Positions 1 through 8,537 of a stretch of DNA of 39,572 bases are shown here, in pieces. The translations under genes and the position numbers were made by a program. Within the stretch, counting starts at the first letter, position 1, and every line of letters starts with the position of its first letter. The stretch is from Nostoc mirabile CHAB5784 (GTDB lineage Bacteria > Cyanobacteriota > Cyanobacteriia > Cyanobacteriales > Nostocaceae): contig NZ_JAIVFS010000075.1 in the NCBI RefSeq assembly GCF_020829645.1, forward strand, positions 1 to 39,572. Reading direction: 5' to 3'. Under the pieces are notes generated by a model. The model was not told where the DNA came from. It saw only the letters and a list, made by a program, of their open reading frames with translations, and made no database searches.

Positions 1-206
1 AGTAACTCCACCACGTAAAGAAGCATCTGTTGCTGTTTAATACCTTAGATTATTCATACTTTTGCTAAGTCTCTGATTAACTCAGCCCTGCTGGGTCATT
101 TTGTATAGCTTAGTCTAAACTCCAGTTGATAGAGCAACCATGCCATCGCGGAGTAGAAGGCTGGCTCTAACTTAAGTTAGAATCCGAATTCGATCGAAAG
201 TACACC
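1..206. other. Flank with no gene seen
   Basis: AT-rich sequence downstream of the response regulator gene, which ends at 207. I see no convincing reading frame, RNA gene or strong terminator hairpin here. Confidence 0.5.
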
Positions 207-866
207 CTATAAACTGACAATGCCGCGCTTAACGGCAACAATCACAGCTTGGGTGCGATCGCTGACATCTAACTTATTCAAAATTCGATTGACATGAGAT
301 TTAACAGTGCCTTCACCGATACTCAAAGCAGCCGCAATATCGGCATTACTCATCCCCTGTGCCAGTGAGCGGAGTACTTCTAGTTCTCTTTCACTCAGTT
401 CTGGATTGCTGAGGCGCTGTACCAACTTTGCTCCCACATCGGGCGGAATATACTTCTGACCCCGATGAACGGTACGAATGGCATTCAGAAGCTCGTCAGG
501 TTCAGTTTCTTTCAACAGGTATCCTTTTGCTCCTGCCTGCAATCCCCGATAAATATCTTCGTCACTATCATACGTTGTCAGTACAATAATCCGAGCAGAT
601 TTAGCAGTAGCACAAATTGCACCGATGGCGGCAACTCCTTCCACTTCAGGCATTCGGAGATCCATTAGCGTTACATCCGGTTGGTGTTCCCCAAATAGCG
701 CGATCGCTTGTTCCCCATTTTCAGCTTGGGCAATCACCTGCATATCTGGGTCACGGTTAATAATCGTGGCTAATCCTTGCCGAAAAATGGCATGATCGTC
801 CGCAATCAAAACTCGAATCGGGGGTGTGGGGTGTAGGGTGTGGGGTGTGGGGTGTGGAGTAGTCAT
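207..866 (-). CDS. NarL/LuxR-type response regulator
   Basis: Cytoplasmic transcription regulator, probably the phosphorylation partner of the large kinase directly upstream. Residues about 18-135 form a receiver domain with the acidic pair D23/D24, the phospho-acceptor D69 (motif LMDLRMPEVEG) and the conserved KGYLLKE segment. A LuxR-type HTH follows (LSERELEVLRSLAQGMSN, then IGEGTVKSHVNRILNKL). I chose the ATG at 866, giving 219 aa. The longer frame to 890 would overlap the end of the kinase gene, whose stop is at 871-873. The first 16 residues (TTPHPTPHTLHPTPP) are encoded by a Nostoc-type short tandem repeat and are unlikely to be part of the ancestral domain. The 4-bp gap to the kinase implies one transcript. 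Family assignment is certain; target genes are unknown. Confidence 0.93.
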   Translation of the reverse strand: MTTPHPTPHTLHPTPPIRVLIADDHAIFRQGLATIINRDPDMQVIAQAENGEQAIALFGEHQPDVTLMDLRMPEVEGVAAIGAICATAKSARIIVLTTYDSDEDIYRGLQAGAKGYLLKETEPDELLNAIRTVHRGQKYIPPDVGAKLVQRLSNPELSERELEVLRSLAQGMSNADIAAALSIGEGTVKSHVNRILNKLDVSDRTQAVIVAVKRGIVSL

Positions 867-880
867 CACCCTACACCCCA
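822..880. repeat. Short tandem repeat at the kinase-regulator junction
   Basis: Degenerate repeats of the heptamer CACCCCA/CACCCTA (seen as GGGTGTG/GGGTGTA on the plus strand) cover the last codons of the kinase and the first codons of the response regulator. Repeats of this kind are known between genes in Nostoc-type genomes. Here they supply coding sequence on both sides. Confidence 0.75.
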
Positions 881-3800
881 ACCACAACAATAATCTCTGT
901 TCCTTGTCCAGGTTGACTCCTAATCGTAAGTTGCGCGCCGATGCGCTCTGCCCGTTCGCTCATGCCTAATAAGCCAAAACCCTCAGAGGATGGAATACTT
1001 CCAACTCCAAAGCCCTGCCCATTGTCTGTCACGCGCAAGCAAAACTGATCGCGATCGTATCCTAGCTTCACTCGGATTTCGTCAGCATTGGCGTGTCTGG
1101 TAGCATTCGTTAATGCTTCCTGCCCAATCCGCAGTAGGTTACTCTCGACTTCAGTCGGTAGAGCATACACTGCACCCTCAACCTCATAATATAAAGTGGT
1201 ATCCATTGCGGCAGTTCTGATCTGAGCGACGAGACGATGTAGAGCGCTCTGTAAACTGCCCTCTTCCAAAAGCTGAGGACGGAGCGCGACGACCGATCGC
1301 CGCGCTTCAGTCAGTCCAGTTCGCGCCAATTCTTTGATCAGGTCTAGGTGTGCCTGAGTTGCTTCTAAATCATCCGTTAGCACCTGGTTTGCCGCTCCTA
1401 CCTGAGCCAGAATGCCTGTAAACGCTTGAGCGAGTGTGTCGTGAATTTCGCGTGCCATGCGGTTGCGCTCTTCTAAAATCGAGGCTGCTTCTGCTTGCTT
1501 TTGCAGGGTGATATCCGCAATCACTCCTTCTATGCAGTCATCGGCTGCATCCAGACGAGCGGAGTAAAGTCCCCAAAACTCTGTACCATCTCGTTTTCGC
1601 ATCTGTGCTTCAAAGCTTCGCAGTTCCCCATCACGCTTCAGCAACTCAATGGCTTGTTGGCGATCGCTGGGATCTACATACCAGCCTGTGGTGTGTTCAA
1701 GCCCAATGATCTCCTCTGGTGAATCAAAGCCAAACAGATTTGCAAAGCGTTGATTGGCATCGAGAATTAATCCATCACAAATGCGGGTTCGGTAGATGCC
1801 GACCTGCGAGTTTTCAAAGATAGTTCGGAACTTGGCTTCACTGCGTTGTAATGCCTCTTCTGCTTGTTTACGCTGGGTGGTGTCATTGCCAACCGATAAG
1901 ATTTCAACTAAATCTCCCTGTTCATTTAAGATTGCTTGATTAGACCAGGCAAGCCAAACTCGCCTACCGTCTCGACACCGGTTTTCACCGTCGACTTGCG
2001 GGTACGATTTAGGATTGTGAAGTAAATCATGGATAAAGGGTCTGAGATCGCGTCCAGAGGTATTGGTTTCTGGAACGATTGTTTCAAATAGGGTTCGCCC
2101 TAAAATCTGATGTTCTTCATAGCCCAAGAATTTCACCCCATAATCGTTGATGTATCGAATCCGTCCTTGCGTATCATAACGAATGATCACTGAATTCGCG
2201 GTTTGTAGCAGGTTGCGATAATTTGCTTCACTTTGCCTTAATGCGGTTTCGGTTTGTTGACGTTCAGCGATCTCCTGCTGTAAGGCTTGAGTTCGCTCTT
2301 CTACTTTCCTTTCCAGTGTTTCGGCATAGTCTTCTAACTGTTCATACAACCGAGCATTTTCTAGTGAAATTGCTGCCTGAGCAATCAACAGTTTGAGGAC
2401 TTGTAAGCGATCGCTGGTGAACACTCCGGTACTGAGATTGTTTTCCAGATAAAGAATGCCAATGAGCTGACTTTGTTTGAGAATTGGCATACAGAGGAGC
2501 GATCGCGTCTGTTGGTTTTGAATATAAGGATCAGTCAAAAAAGACGGTTCGCTGACTGCATCATCAAACACCAGAGTTTCAGATGTGCGTTCTACCGAGT
2601 GAATGACGGAGATAGGAATCGTTGCACAGCCAGCAACGGCGATCTTTTCCAGGTCGCGCTGTCTACTCCCACTGCACTGAGCAACCACAGTGAGCCGATC
2701 GTCTTCTAGGAGAATCAGAGCGCCTGTTTCGGCTCCGGCATTTTCTATCACCACCTGCATCAACGTGGCAATTAAGTGATCGAGATGGATGATTTCTGAG
2801 AGGGCTTGAGCTGCTTTCATCACCGCAGCCAAATCGATCTCCGCAGCCGGACGAAGGATCGTTGCATCGGTCAAGGTTAAATTCGATTGCCGAGTCAGGT
2901 TGGAGTTGAGTAGTTGCGGATAGCGTTTTTCTAAGTCTTTAACTTTAGCTATTGCGCCCCAGCGATCGTAGCAATAGTGCGCCTCTTTCATGTAGGTTTG
3001 AGCAATTTTTTCTCGACCTCGCGCTAGATAATGTTTAGCCGCTAATTCATAAGCCAATGCTTCTTCTTGGATAAACTCATTTTCAGCAGCACCTGCGATC
3101 GCTCGTTCATAAAACTCTTCAGCCTCAAGAAATTGTCCTAAGACTCGCGCTTTCTCTGCCTCGACTAGATGAAATTTATGTAGATAATTCATTGGGGCGT
3201 GTTCTGCCCATTTTTGCATCTTTTCTTGGTTGGTACTAATACAACTCAGCCAAGCTGCTTTTTCAGCGCTCGAAGCATCAAGCGATAGGCTCAAAAGCGC
3301 CAGAGAATGGTAGAAACAGAATACAGGTAAAACCGTTATTGCTGTCACCTCTTCAAAATATTGCCTTGCTAAAATAGCAGTCTGTACAGCTTGATGATAT
3401 TCTTCAAATAGATAACACAGTATAACTTTGTGCAGATACAGCATTTGAATTGCAGTTCCATCTTTAACTGCAATAGCGTGTGGTAACGCCTGCTCTTCAT
3501 TACATAGCCTACCAACTAAGCGGCTGGGATTAAGAGACCTATCTAGCAAATTAAGAATTGTCTGCCACAATATTGCAAGCCAATTCGAGGGGCTTTCCCG
3601 TCTGATTTGGTCGATCGCTTTGCTGTAGGTTGCTGTTTTTTGTTCCAGTTGGGTGAGTTCCTCACCAGCAAAAAACGAGTTATAGCATACATTATATGCA
3701 GCATAACCAGCAAATTCAAAGTCTCCAGTTTCCACTCCATTTTGATAGGCATCAGCCAGCATTGGTATTGTGTTCCTAAGATGCACCTTCCAGTGCATGA

Positions 3801-6800
3801 TATGGGCACTCGAAAACATTAATGCTTTAGCATTTCCTTTTTTGGTATTCAATCGTTCTGTCAAACCCAGAGCCAATTTGCCGAACTTATAACCGAGTTC
3901 AATGTCTTGAACAACTCCACATAGAACAAACCCATAGCAAGCATAATACAGTGATGACCAGATAGCATTACCGTAGTTGATTGATAAATTTACCGTTTTG
4001 CAAGTAATCAGTATCACCAGTGCTGGTGACATTATAAATGCAGCAGCCCCTATATTCGCTAGGATTGACATTGCTGCCAGCGGTTCTGGTGCAGTCATCT
4101 CTGGTAAATCAATCAAGTCTTCGATTTCTCGTTCAGCGAGTAGTGCAGCCGTTGACTCCAATTCCCTTTGAATATCTACCTGATTTGGATTTTCTATTAA
4201 ATCTTGTCCCAGGAGCTTTAACACTTCCAAGCCAATTTCAAGTGCTTCTTTCAGGTTGCCCTGTGACAAATGACTTTGAATTCTGCTATCGTAAACCTGC
4301 ACTTTGTCAAGTACTGTTTTGGCGCGATCAAGTACCACTTCTACCAACTGTTCCATCTCATCAAAGCGACCATGAAGATACGCCGCTCCTGCTGCTTCTG
4401 AGTACAGCGCTAAGGTGAGGTCATACTCACTCTGCCAACTCTCTGGATTGAGGAGTTGAAGCCCTGTAGTGAAATACTTAAAAGCTGCTTCATAAGCCGT
4501 TGCTGCCTTTGCTTTCTGACCTGCCATTAAATTCAATCTAGCAATTTCAGTTCGTTCTGATTGAGCAGTGACTAGCTCAACTCCCTGATCGAGATGATCC
4601 ACAATGGCAAACAGCCGATCTGATAGTTGCTCTGGTGAAGTTTTTTCGAGTAAATTGCGACCGATTTGGAGATGAACAACTTGTTGCTGCGAATTATCAA
4701 TTAAAGCATAAGCAGCTTGCTGTACGCGATCGTGCGAAAACTTATACTCTTGAACTAACAAGTCTTCGTCCAAGTCAGAAAGGGGTTGAATTAATCCAGC
4801 TTGTACTGCTGCTAGTAAATCCTGGAAAATTGCTTTAGGTAATTTTCCCCAGGCGATCGCTAACGTCTCTAAATCAAATTCAGCCCCGACACAAGCAGCT
4901 ATGCAGAGAATTTGCTGTGTTGCTTCTGGCAATTTCTGCAACTGATGCAACAGCAACTCCACCACATTATCAGTGATATCTTGAGCTTCAATCTCAGCCA
5001 GGTTCCATTGCCAGCTCAACTGTTGTGCATCAAAAGTCAACAGATTTTCGCCATACAGCATTTTCAAAAATTCACCGACAAAGAAAGGGTTGCCCTCGGT
5101 TTTACGTGACACAGCTTGGGCTAGGGGACGAACGGTATCAGGGTTGTGATGTAATGTCTCAGCTATCAGTTGGCTTAATGGTTCCAGTGTTAAGGGGGTC
5201 AGAATGATTTCCTGAAGTACTACTCCCTGGTTTCGCAGTTTCTCTAGCGTCAAAACCAATGGATGCGTTGGAGTCACTTCATTATCTCGGTAGGCTCCGA
5301 TCAAAAACAGATATTGGGTTTGCTCGTCGAGTAATATGAGTTCGATTAACTTCAGCGTCGCAGAATCGATCCACTGTAGATCGTCTAAGAAGATTACCAG
5401 GGGATGCTCTTTTGCACAAAACGCCCGCACAAATCTTTGAAAAGTTAGATTGAAGCGATTTTGTGCTTCAGTTGCTCCAACTTCTGGTACAGGCGGCTGC
5501 TTGCCAATGATTAACTCAACTTCGGGGATGACATCAATGATGATTTGCCCGTTGCTTCCCAAAGCGGTGAGCAGGTGTGATCGCCACTGTTGCACTTGCT
5601 CATCCGGTTCTAAGAGAAGTTGCTGCACCAACTTTTGCAGGGCATCCACAATGGCGCTGTAGGGAATATTACGCCTAAATTGGTCAAATTTACCTGATAC
5701 GAAATAACCGTGTTTTGCTGCGATCGGTTTATAGAGTTCCTGCACCAATGCTGTTTTGCCAATGCCAGCGTAACCAGCAACGAGCAGCATTTCAGAAGAC
5801 GCGGGGACGCGGGGACGCGGGGACGCGGGGATAATGTTACTCTCCGTGTCTCCGTATCTCCCCCTCTCCGCGTCACCTCCCGCTGCCACTCTGTCAAACG
5901 TTGCTAACAATGCTTCCATCTGGGCTTCTCGTCCATACAGTTTTTGAGGAATGCAAAACTGTTCGGAAACATCTTGTAGTCCCAACGACATGGCGTTAAT
6001 TTGACCCATTTCTGCCAGTTGCCCGGCGCAGCGTTCTAGATCCGCTTTGATGCCCCAGGCACTTTGATAGCGATCCTCCGCATTTTTCGCCATCAGTTTC
6101 AAAATCAGGTCTGAAACGGGTTGGGGAATTGTCGCGTTCAATTCGTGCGGGGGAATCGGTGGTCTGGCAATGTGGCAGTGGACTAGCTCTAGGAGATCTT
6201 TGGTGGGAAACGGCAATTGTCCCGTCAACAGTTCGTAGAAGGTTACGCCCAGTGAATAAAAATCAGTGCGATAGTCGAGCATCCGGTTCATCCGCCCGGT
6301 TTGCTCTGGCGATAGGTAGGCGGGGGTTCCTTCCAGAAGATGGAGACTTTTGAACGTGGGATTGGTGCGACCCAAGCGAGTGGCAATCCCAAAATCAATG
6401 ATTTTAACAACGCCAGTGTTCGGATTAAAGACAATGTTACCAGGGTTGATATCTTTATGGATGACATGAGCAGCATGGATTCTGCCCAGAGTATCGGTAA
6501 TGGCGATCGCCAGCTCTAGAAAAGTAGATAAGGGCATGGGGCAGAAGTCTGATTGCTGCCGCATCCAGTATTCTAAAGACTCTGCGCCAAAGTCTTCTAG
6601 AAGGATGAAGAGCGTGCGCTGATAGTTCTGCTGGCCGTATGCCTTAACTACGCCTTCGATGTTGAGGGAGCGAGTAATTGCATATTCCTGCCGATAGCGA
6701 GTTAATTCCTGAGAAGAAGGATAATCCTGCTTCAGAACTTTGGCGATGACTGCACAATTCTCCCGCTCTCGTATGCCTCGATACACAAGAGTTACCGAAC

Positions 6801-6846
6801 TTTCATAGATTTTGCTGTGGATGGTAACTCTAGGTAAGGCAATCAT
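871..6846 (-). CDS. Multidomain Ser/Thr kinase-ATPase-GAF-PAS-histidine kinase
   Basis: Giant 1991-residue signalling protein of a family common in filamentous cyanobacteria. In order: a Ser/Thr kinase domain (about 1-270) with catalytic HKDINPGN near 130 (HKD instead of HRD) and DFG near 151; an AAA-type ATPase domain with P-loop GYAGIGKT near 357 and LVIFLDDLQW as Walker B; a long helical, TPR-like region (about 650-1300); a GAF domain (about 1335-1500); a short coiled coil; two PAS domains (about 1545-1780); a HisKA_3 dimerisation domain with MAREIHDTLAQ near 1800; and an HATPase domain with N box NATRHA and G box DNGQGFG near 1943. No membrane segment is seen. An insertion of about 27 residues just before the P-loop comes from a short tandem repeat. 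The NarL-type regulator 4 bp downstream is the likely phosphate receiver. The signal sensed is unknown. Confidence 0.95.
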   Translation of the reverse strand: MIALPRVTIHSKIYESSVTLVYRGIRERENCAVIAKVLKQDYPSSQELTRYRQEYAITRSLNIEGVVKAYGQQNYQRTLFILLEDFGAESLEYWMRQQSDFCPMPLSTFLELAIAITDTLGRIHAAHVIHKDINPGNIVFNPNTGVVKIIDFGIATRLGRTNPTFKSLHLLEGTPAYLSPEQTGRMNRMLDYRTDFYSLGVTFYELLTGQLPFPTKDLLELVHCHIARPPIPPHELNATIPQPVSDLILKLMAKNAEDRYQSAWGIKADLERCAGQLAEMGQINAMSLGLQDVSEQFCIPQKLYGREAQMEALLATFDRVAAGGDAERGRYGDTESNIIPASPRPRVPASSEMLLVAGYAGIGKTALVQELYKPIAAKHGYFVSGKFDQFRRNIPYSAIVDALQKLVQQLLLEPDEQVQQWRSHLLTALGSNGQIIIDVIPEVELIIGKQPPVPEVGATEAQNRFNLTFQRFVRAFCAKEHPLVIFLDDLQWIDSATLKLIELILLDEQTQYLFLIGAYRDNEVTPTHPLVLTLEKLRNQGVVLQEIILTPLTLEPLSQLIAETLHHNPDTVRPLAQAVSRKTEGNPFFVGEFLKMLYGENLLTFDAQQLSWQWNLAEIEAQDITDNVVELLLHQLQKLPEATQQILCIAACVGAEFDLETLAIAWGKLPKAIFQDLLAAVQAGLIQPLSDLDEDLLVQEYKFSHDRVQQAAYALIDNSQQQVVHLQIGRNLLEKTSPEQLSDRLFAIVDHLDQGVELVTAQSERTEIARLNLMAGQKAKAATAYEAAFKYFTTGLQLLNPESWQSEYDLTLALYSEAAGAAYLHGRFDEMEQLVEVVLDRAKTVLDKVQVYDSRIQSHLSQGNLKEALEIGLEVLKLLGQDLIENPNQVDIQRELESTAALLAEREIEDLIDLPEMTAPEPLAAMSILANIGAAAFIMSPALVILITCKTVNLSINYGNAIWSSLYYACYGFVLCGVVQDIELGYKFGKLALGLTERLNTKKGNAKALMFSSAHIMHWKVHLRNTIPMLADAYQNGVETGDFEFAGYAAYNVCYNSFFAGEELTQLEQKTATYSKAIDQIRRESPSNWLAILWQTILNLLDRSLNPSRLVGRLCNEEQALPHAIAVKDGTAIQMLYLHKVILCYLFEEYHQAVQTAILARQYFEEVTAITVLPVFCFYHSLALLSLSLDASSAEKAAWLSCISTNQEKMQKWAEHAPMNYLHKFHLVEAEKARVLGQFLEAEEFYERAIAGAAENEFIQEEALAYELAAKHYLARGREKIAQTYMKEAHYCYDRWGAIAKVKDLEKRYPQLLNSNLTRQSNLTLTDATILRPAAEIDLAAVMKAAQALSEIIHLDHLIATLMQVVIENAGAETGALILLEDDRLTVVAQCSGSRQRDLEKIAVAGCATIPISVIHSVERTSETLVFDDAVSEPSFLTDPYIQNQQTRSLLCMPILKQSQLIGILYLENNLSTGVFTSDRLQVLKLLIAQAAISLENARLYEQLEDYAETLERKVEERTQALQQEIAERQQTETALRQSEANYRNLLQTANSVIIRYDTQGRIRYINDYGVKFLGYEEHQILGRTLFETIVPETNTSGRDLRPFIHDLLHNPKSYPQVDGENRCRDGRRVWLAWSNQAILNEQGDLVEILSVGNDTTQRKQAEEALQRSEAKFRTIFENSQVGIYRTRICDGLILDANQRFANLFGFDSPEEIIGLEHTTGWYVDPSDRQQAIELLKRDGELRSFEAQMRKRDGTEFWGLYSARLDAADDCIEGVIADITLQKQAEAASILEERNRMAREIHDTLAQAFTGILAQVGAANQVLTDDLEATQAHLDLIKELARTGLTEARRSVVALRPQLLEEGSLQSALHRLVAQIRTAAMDTTLYYEVEGAVYALPTEVESNLLRIGQEALTNATRHANADEIRVKLGYDRDQFCLRVTDNGQGFGVGSIPSSEGFGLLGMSERAERIGAQLTIRSQPGQGTEIIVVVGV
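5797..5880. repeat. Short tandem repeat inside kinase gene
   Basis: Four direct copies of a GGGGACGC-type unit, followed by a degenerate TCTCCGTGTCTCCG tract, lie in frame inside the kinase gene. They encode low-complexity residues about 322-350 (including ASPRPRVPAS) between the kinase-ATPase linker and the P-loop. The same kind of repeat is known mainly from intergenic DNA of Nostoc-type genomes. Confidence 0.75.
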
Positions 6847-7378
6847 TGAACTCTCTTGGGATGAGTGTCATCAGCCATATCACAAAGTATATCATTTGCC
6901 AAATTCCAACAAACAGCAAGGAGAGAGCAAGCTTCACAATAATGAAATTTATTGCTAATTTATATATCAACAAATGTTGGTTCAATACTGAAGTTTTGTT
7001 GATTGGCTTTTTGAGGTTAAGGTTACATACTAAAACCAATCTATGTAAAACAGAGTAGTTAGGTTTAATTGAATAATGAGTCTTTATTGGCTCCATCACA
7101 TAGCTAATTTTTAGGGCAAACATATGAGTATTTTAGAATTGATGCAGGCATTGACGTTTTTGCATAAGTATACTTTTATTTATTGTGGAAGTATTCATAG
7201 AAGGATATAGCCATTTTATGTTGTTTGCTGATAACCTGTATAATCAACTAGTTTTATCGTAAAAGGTTGCTTGCACTAAATGTTTTTTAACTATTAAAAA
7301 TGAATTGTTTTCTTCAAAACAAGGTTTAAAAATTTTGATTTACATTAACAAGGTGTATTTGCTTTTTAGAGGAATGTT
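6847..7378. other. AT-rich intergenic region, divergent promoters expected
   Basis: About 530 bp between the minus-strand kinase and the plus-strand ATPase remnant. Short frames exist on both strands but have no ribosome-binding site or recognisable family content, so I do not call them. Promoters for both flanking genes should be here, but I cannot point to a clear -10/-35 pair. A GAGGAAT ribosome-binding sequence precedes the start at 7379. Confidence 0.5.
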
Positions 7379-7857
7379 ATGTCTACAAATAGAAACAATA
7401 AGGGTAAAAAAGTCATGTCTGATGATAATACAACCAATATTAATAATAGTAAACCTCAAAAGCGACTGGTAATTATTACAGGTGATAAAGGTGGTGTGGG
7501 AAAAAGCACCTTTGCGCGAGCGCTATTTCAACTTTATATTAATAAAAATTTACCCTGTGTTGCTTATGAAGCTGACTTAAGAAATCCTCAGTTAGAAAGA
7601 TATTTCAAAAAAGACTACCGACCTATAATCCGTTATATGCTCAACTGATTGAAACTAACTCCCCTATTAATACCATTCAGCGTTCGATAGTACTCAACTG
7701 GATGGAGACTTTTCATAACTCTATTGTTTCTAATGAAATAGCTTCTAATTATTTAGGGTTGAGTACGAACTGTGCAGAACTAGCTTCTGTAGGTGCAAAT
7801 AAACCAAGTCCTTCCAATCTTGATGTGACTGAAGATATTGAATCTGAGAAATGGTAA
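7379..7857 (+). pseudogene. ParA/MinD-like P-loop ATPase, frameshifted and shortened
   Basis: The N-terminal 89 residues contain a deviant Walker A motif (GDKGGVGKSTFARAL, about residues 37-51) and YEADLRNPQLERYF. Such ATPases are often plasmid-borne and act in partition or conjugation-related functions. The frame stops at 7648. In the +1 frame, from about 7612 to the TAA at 7855-7857, roughly 80 more stop-free codons read as protein-like sequence (YNPLYAQLIETNSPINT, ending DVTEDIESEKW). The gene is therefore frameshifted and probably also carries an internal deletion, since the sum (about 170 aa) is shorter than the usual 250 or so. Walker B is not seen. GAGGAAT precedes the ATG. The next gene starts 55 bp downstream and may have been in the same operon. 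Confidence 0.7.
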
Positions 7858-7912
7858 GTGTTTACTTTACCAAATTAACAGTGAGATTTTAAATTGACTA
7901 TCTAAACAACCT

Positions 7913-8533
7913 ATGACCAATATTGCAAAAGTTGTTGAAAAAGTTGTTGCAGAATATTCTGAAGAAAAAAAAGCAGAGGTTACTGATTGGATACTGAAAT
8001 TGGGTGTTCGGCCTGATGACCCCTTGTTTAACTTATACGCGGAACTGGGAACAACTCAGTTTGCGTTGCAGCAGCTACCAGGTAGGCTTGACTCGCTTGT
8101 GGTGGGTTGGACTGATATGGTAGACGATAAGCTTAATAGTGCTTCTAAGGTGGCAATACAACAACAAAAGAGTGCGATCGCAGAAGCAGCAAAGGAGCTG
8201 GTTAAAATGACTAAACAAGCTGGTGGAGCCTTACCTCACTTGAGCATAAGTAATTGGCGATTGGCACAAGTGGCGGGGGTATTGGGTTTTGTACTGGCTT
8301 TAGGGACTGCAATTGGTGTTTTTACATACAAGACCATTGCTGGAAGTGTAACTTTTCAGCAGGCGGCTTCTGGATCTCCCATGTTACAACCTGAAGATAA
8401 AAAGCTTCTGGATTGGGCTAAATCCAATGAAGGTAAGGTAGCGCGTAGTATTTATGTTAAAAACGCCGCTATCATTAAAACTTGCCGCCAGCAGAAGAAG
8501 TATTCAGGTGGCTGCATAATTGCGGTTGATTAA
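7913..8533 (+). CDS. One-TM plasmid-type protein, unknown function (DUF6753-like?)
   Basis: Intact 206-residue frame. The N-terminal half is helical and acidic/basic (KVVEKVVAEYSEEKKAEV; LGVRPDDPLFNLYAELGTTQ). A single hydrophobic segment lies at about 119-142 (VAGVLGFVLALGTAIGVF), followed by about 60 residues that probably face the other side of the membrane and contain two cysteines (KTCRQQKKYSGGC). The 'DDPLF' motif after an N-terminal helix resembles small cyanobacterial plasmid proteins that I remember as DUF6753; this is from memory and unsure. It follows a ParA-like ATPase remnant and faces a decayed plasmid gene. Function not known. Confidence 0.7.
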   Translation: MTNIAKVVEKVVAEYSEEKKAEVTDWILKLGVRPDDPLFNLYAELGTTQFALQQLPGRLDSLVVGWTDMVDDKLNSASKVAIQQQKSAIAEAAKELVKMTKQAGGALPHLSISNWRLAQVAGVLGFVLALGTAIGVFTYKTIAGSVTFQQAASGSPMLQPEDKKLLDWAKSNEGKVARSIYVKNAAIIKTCRQQKKYSGGCIIAVD

Positions 8534-8537
8534 TTTT

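Noticed and set aside
6830..7123. 97-codon minus-strand frame upstream of the large kinase
   Set aside because: AT-rich, no ribosome-binding site, overlaps the kinase start, no family-like content.
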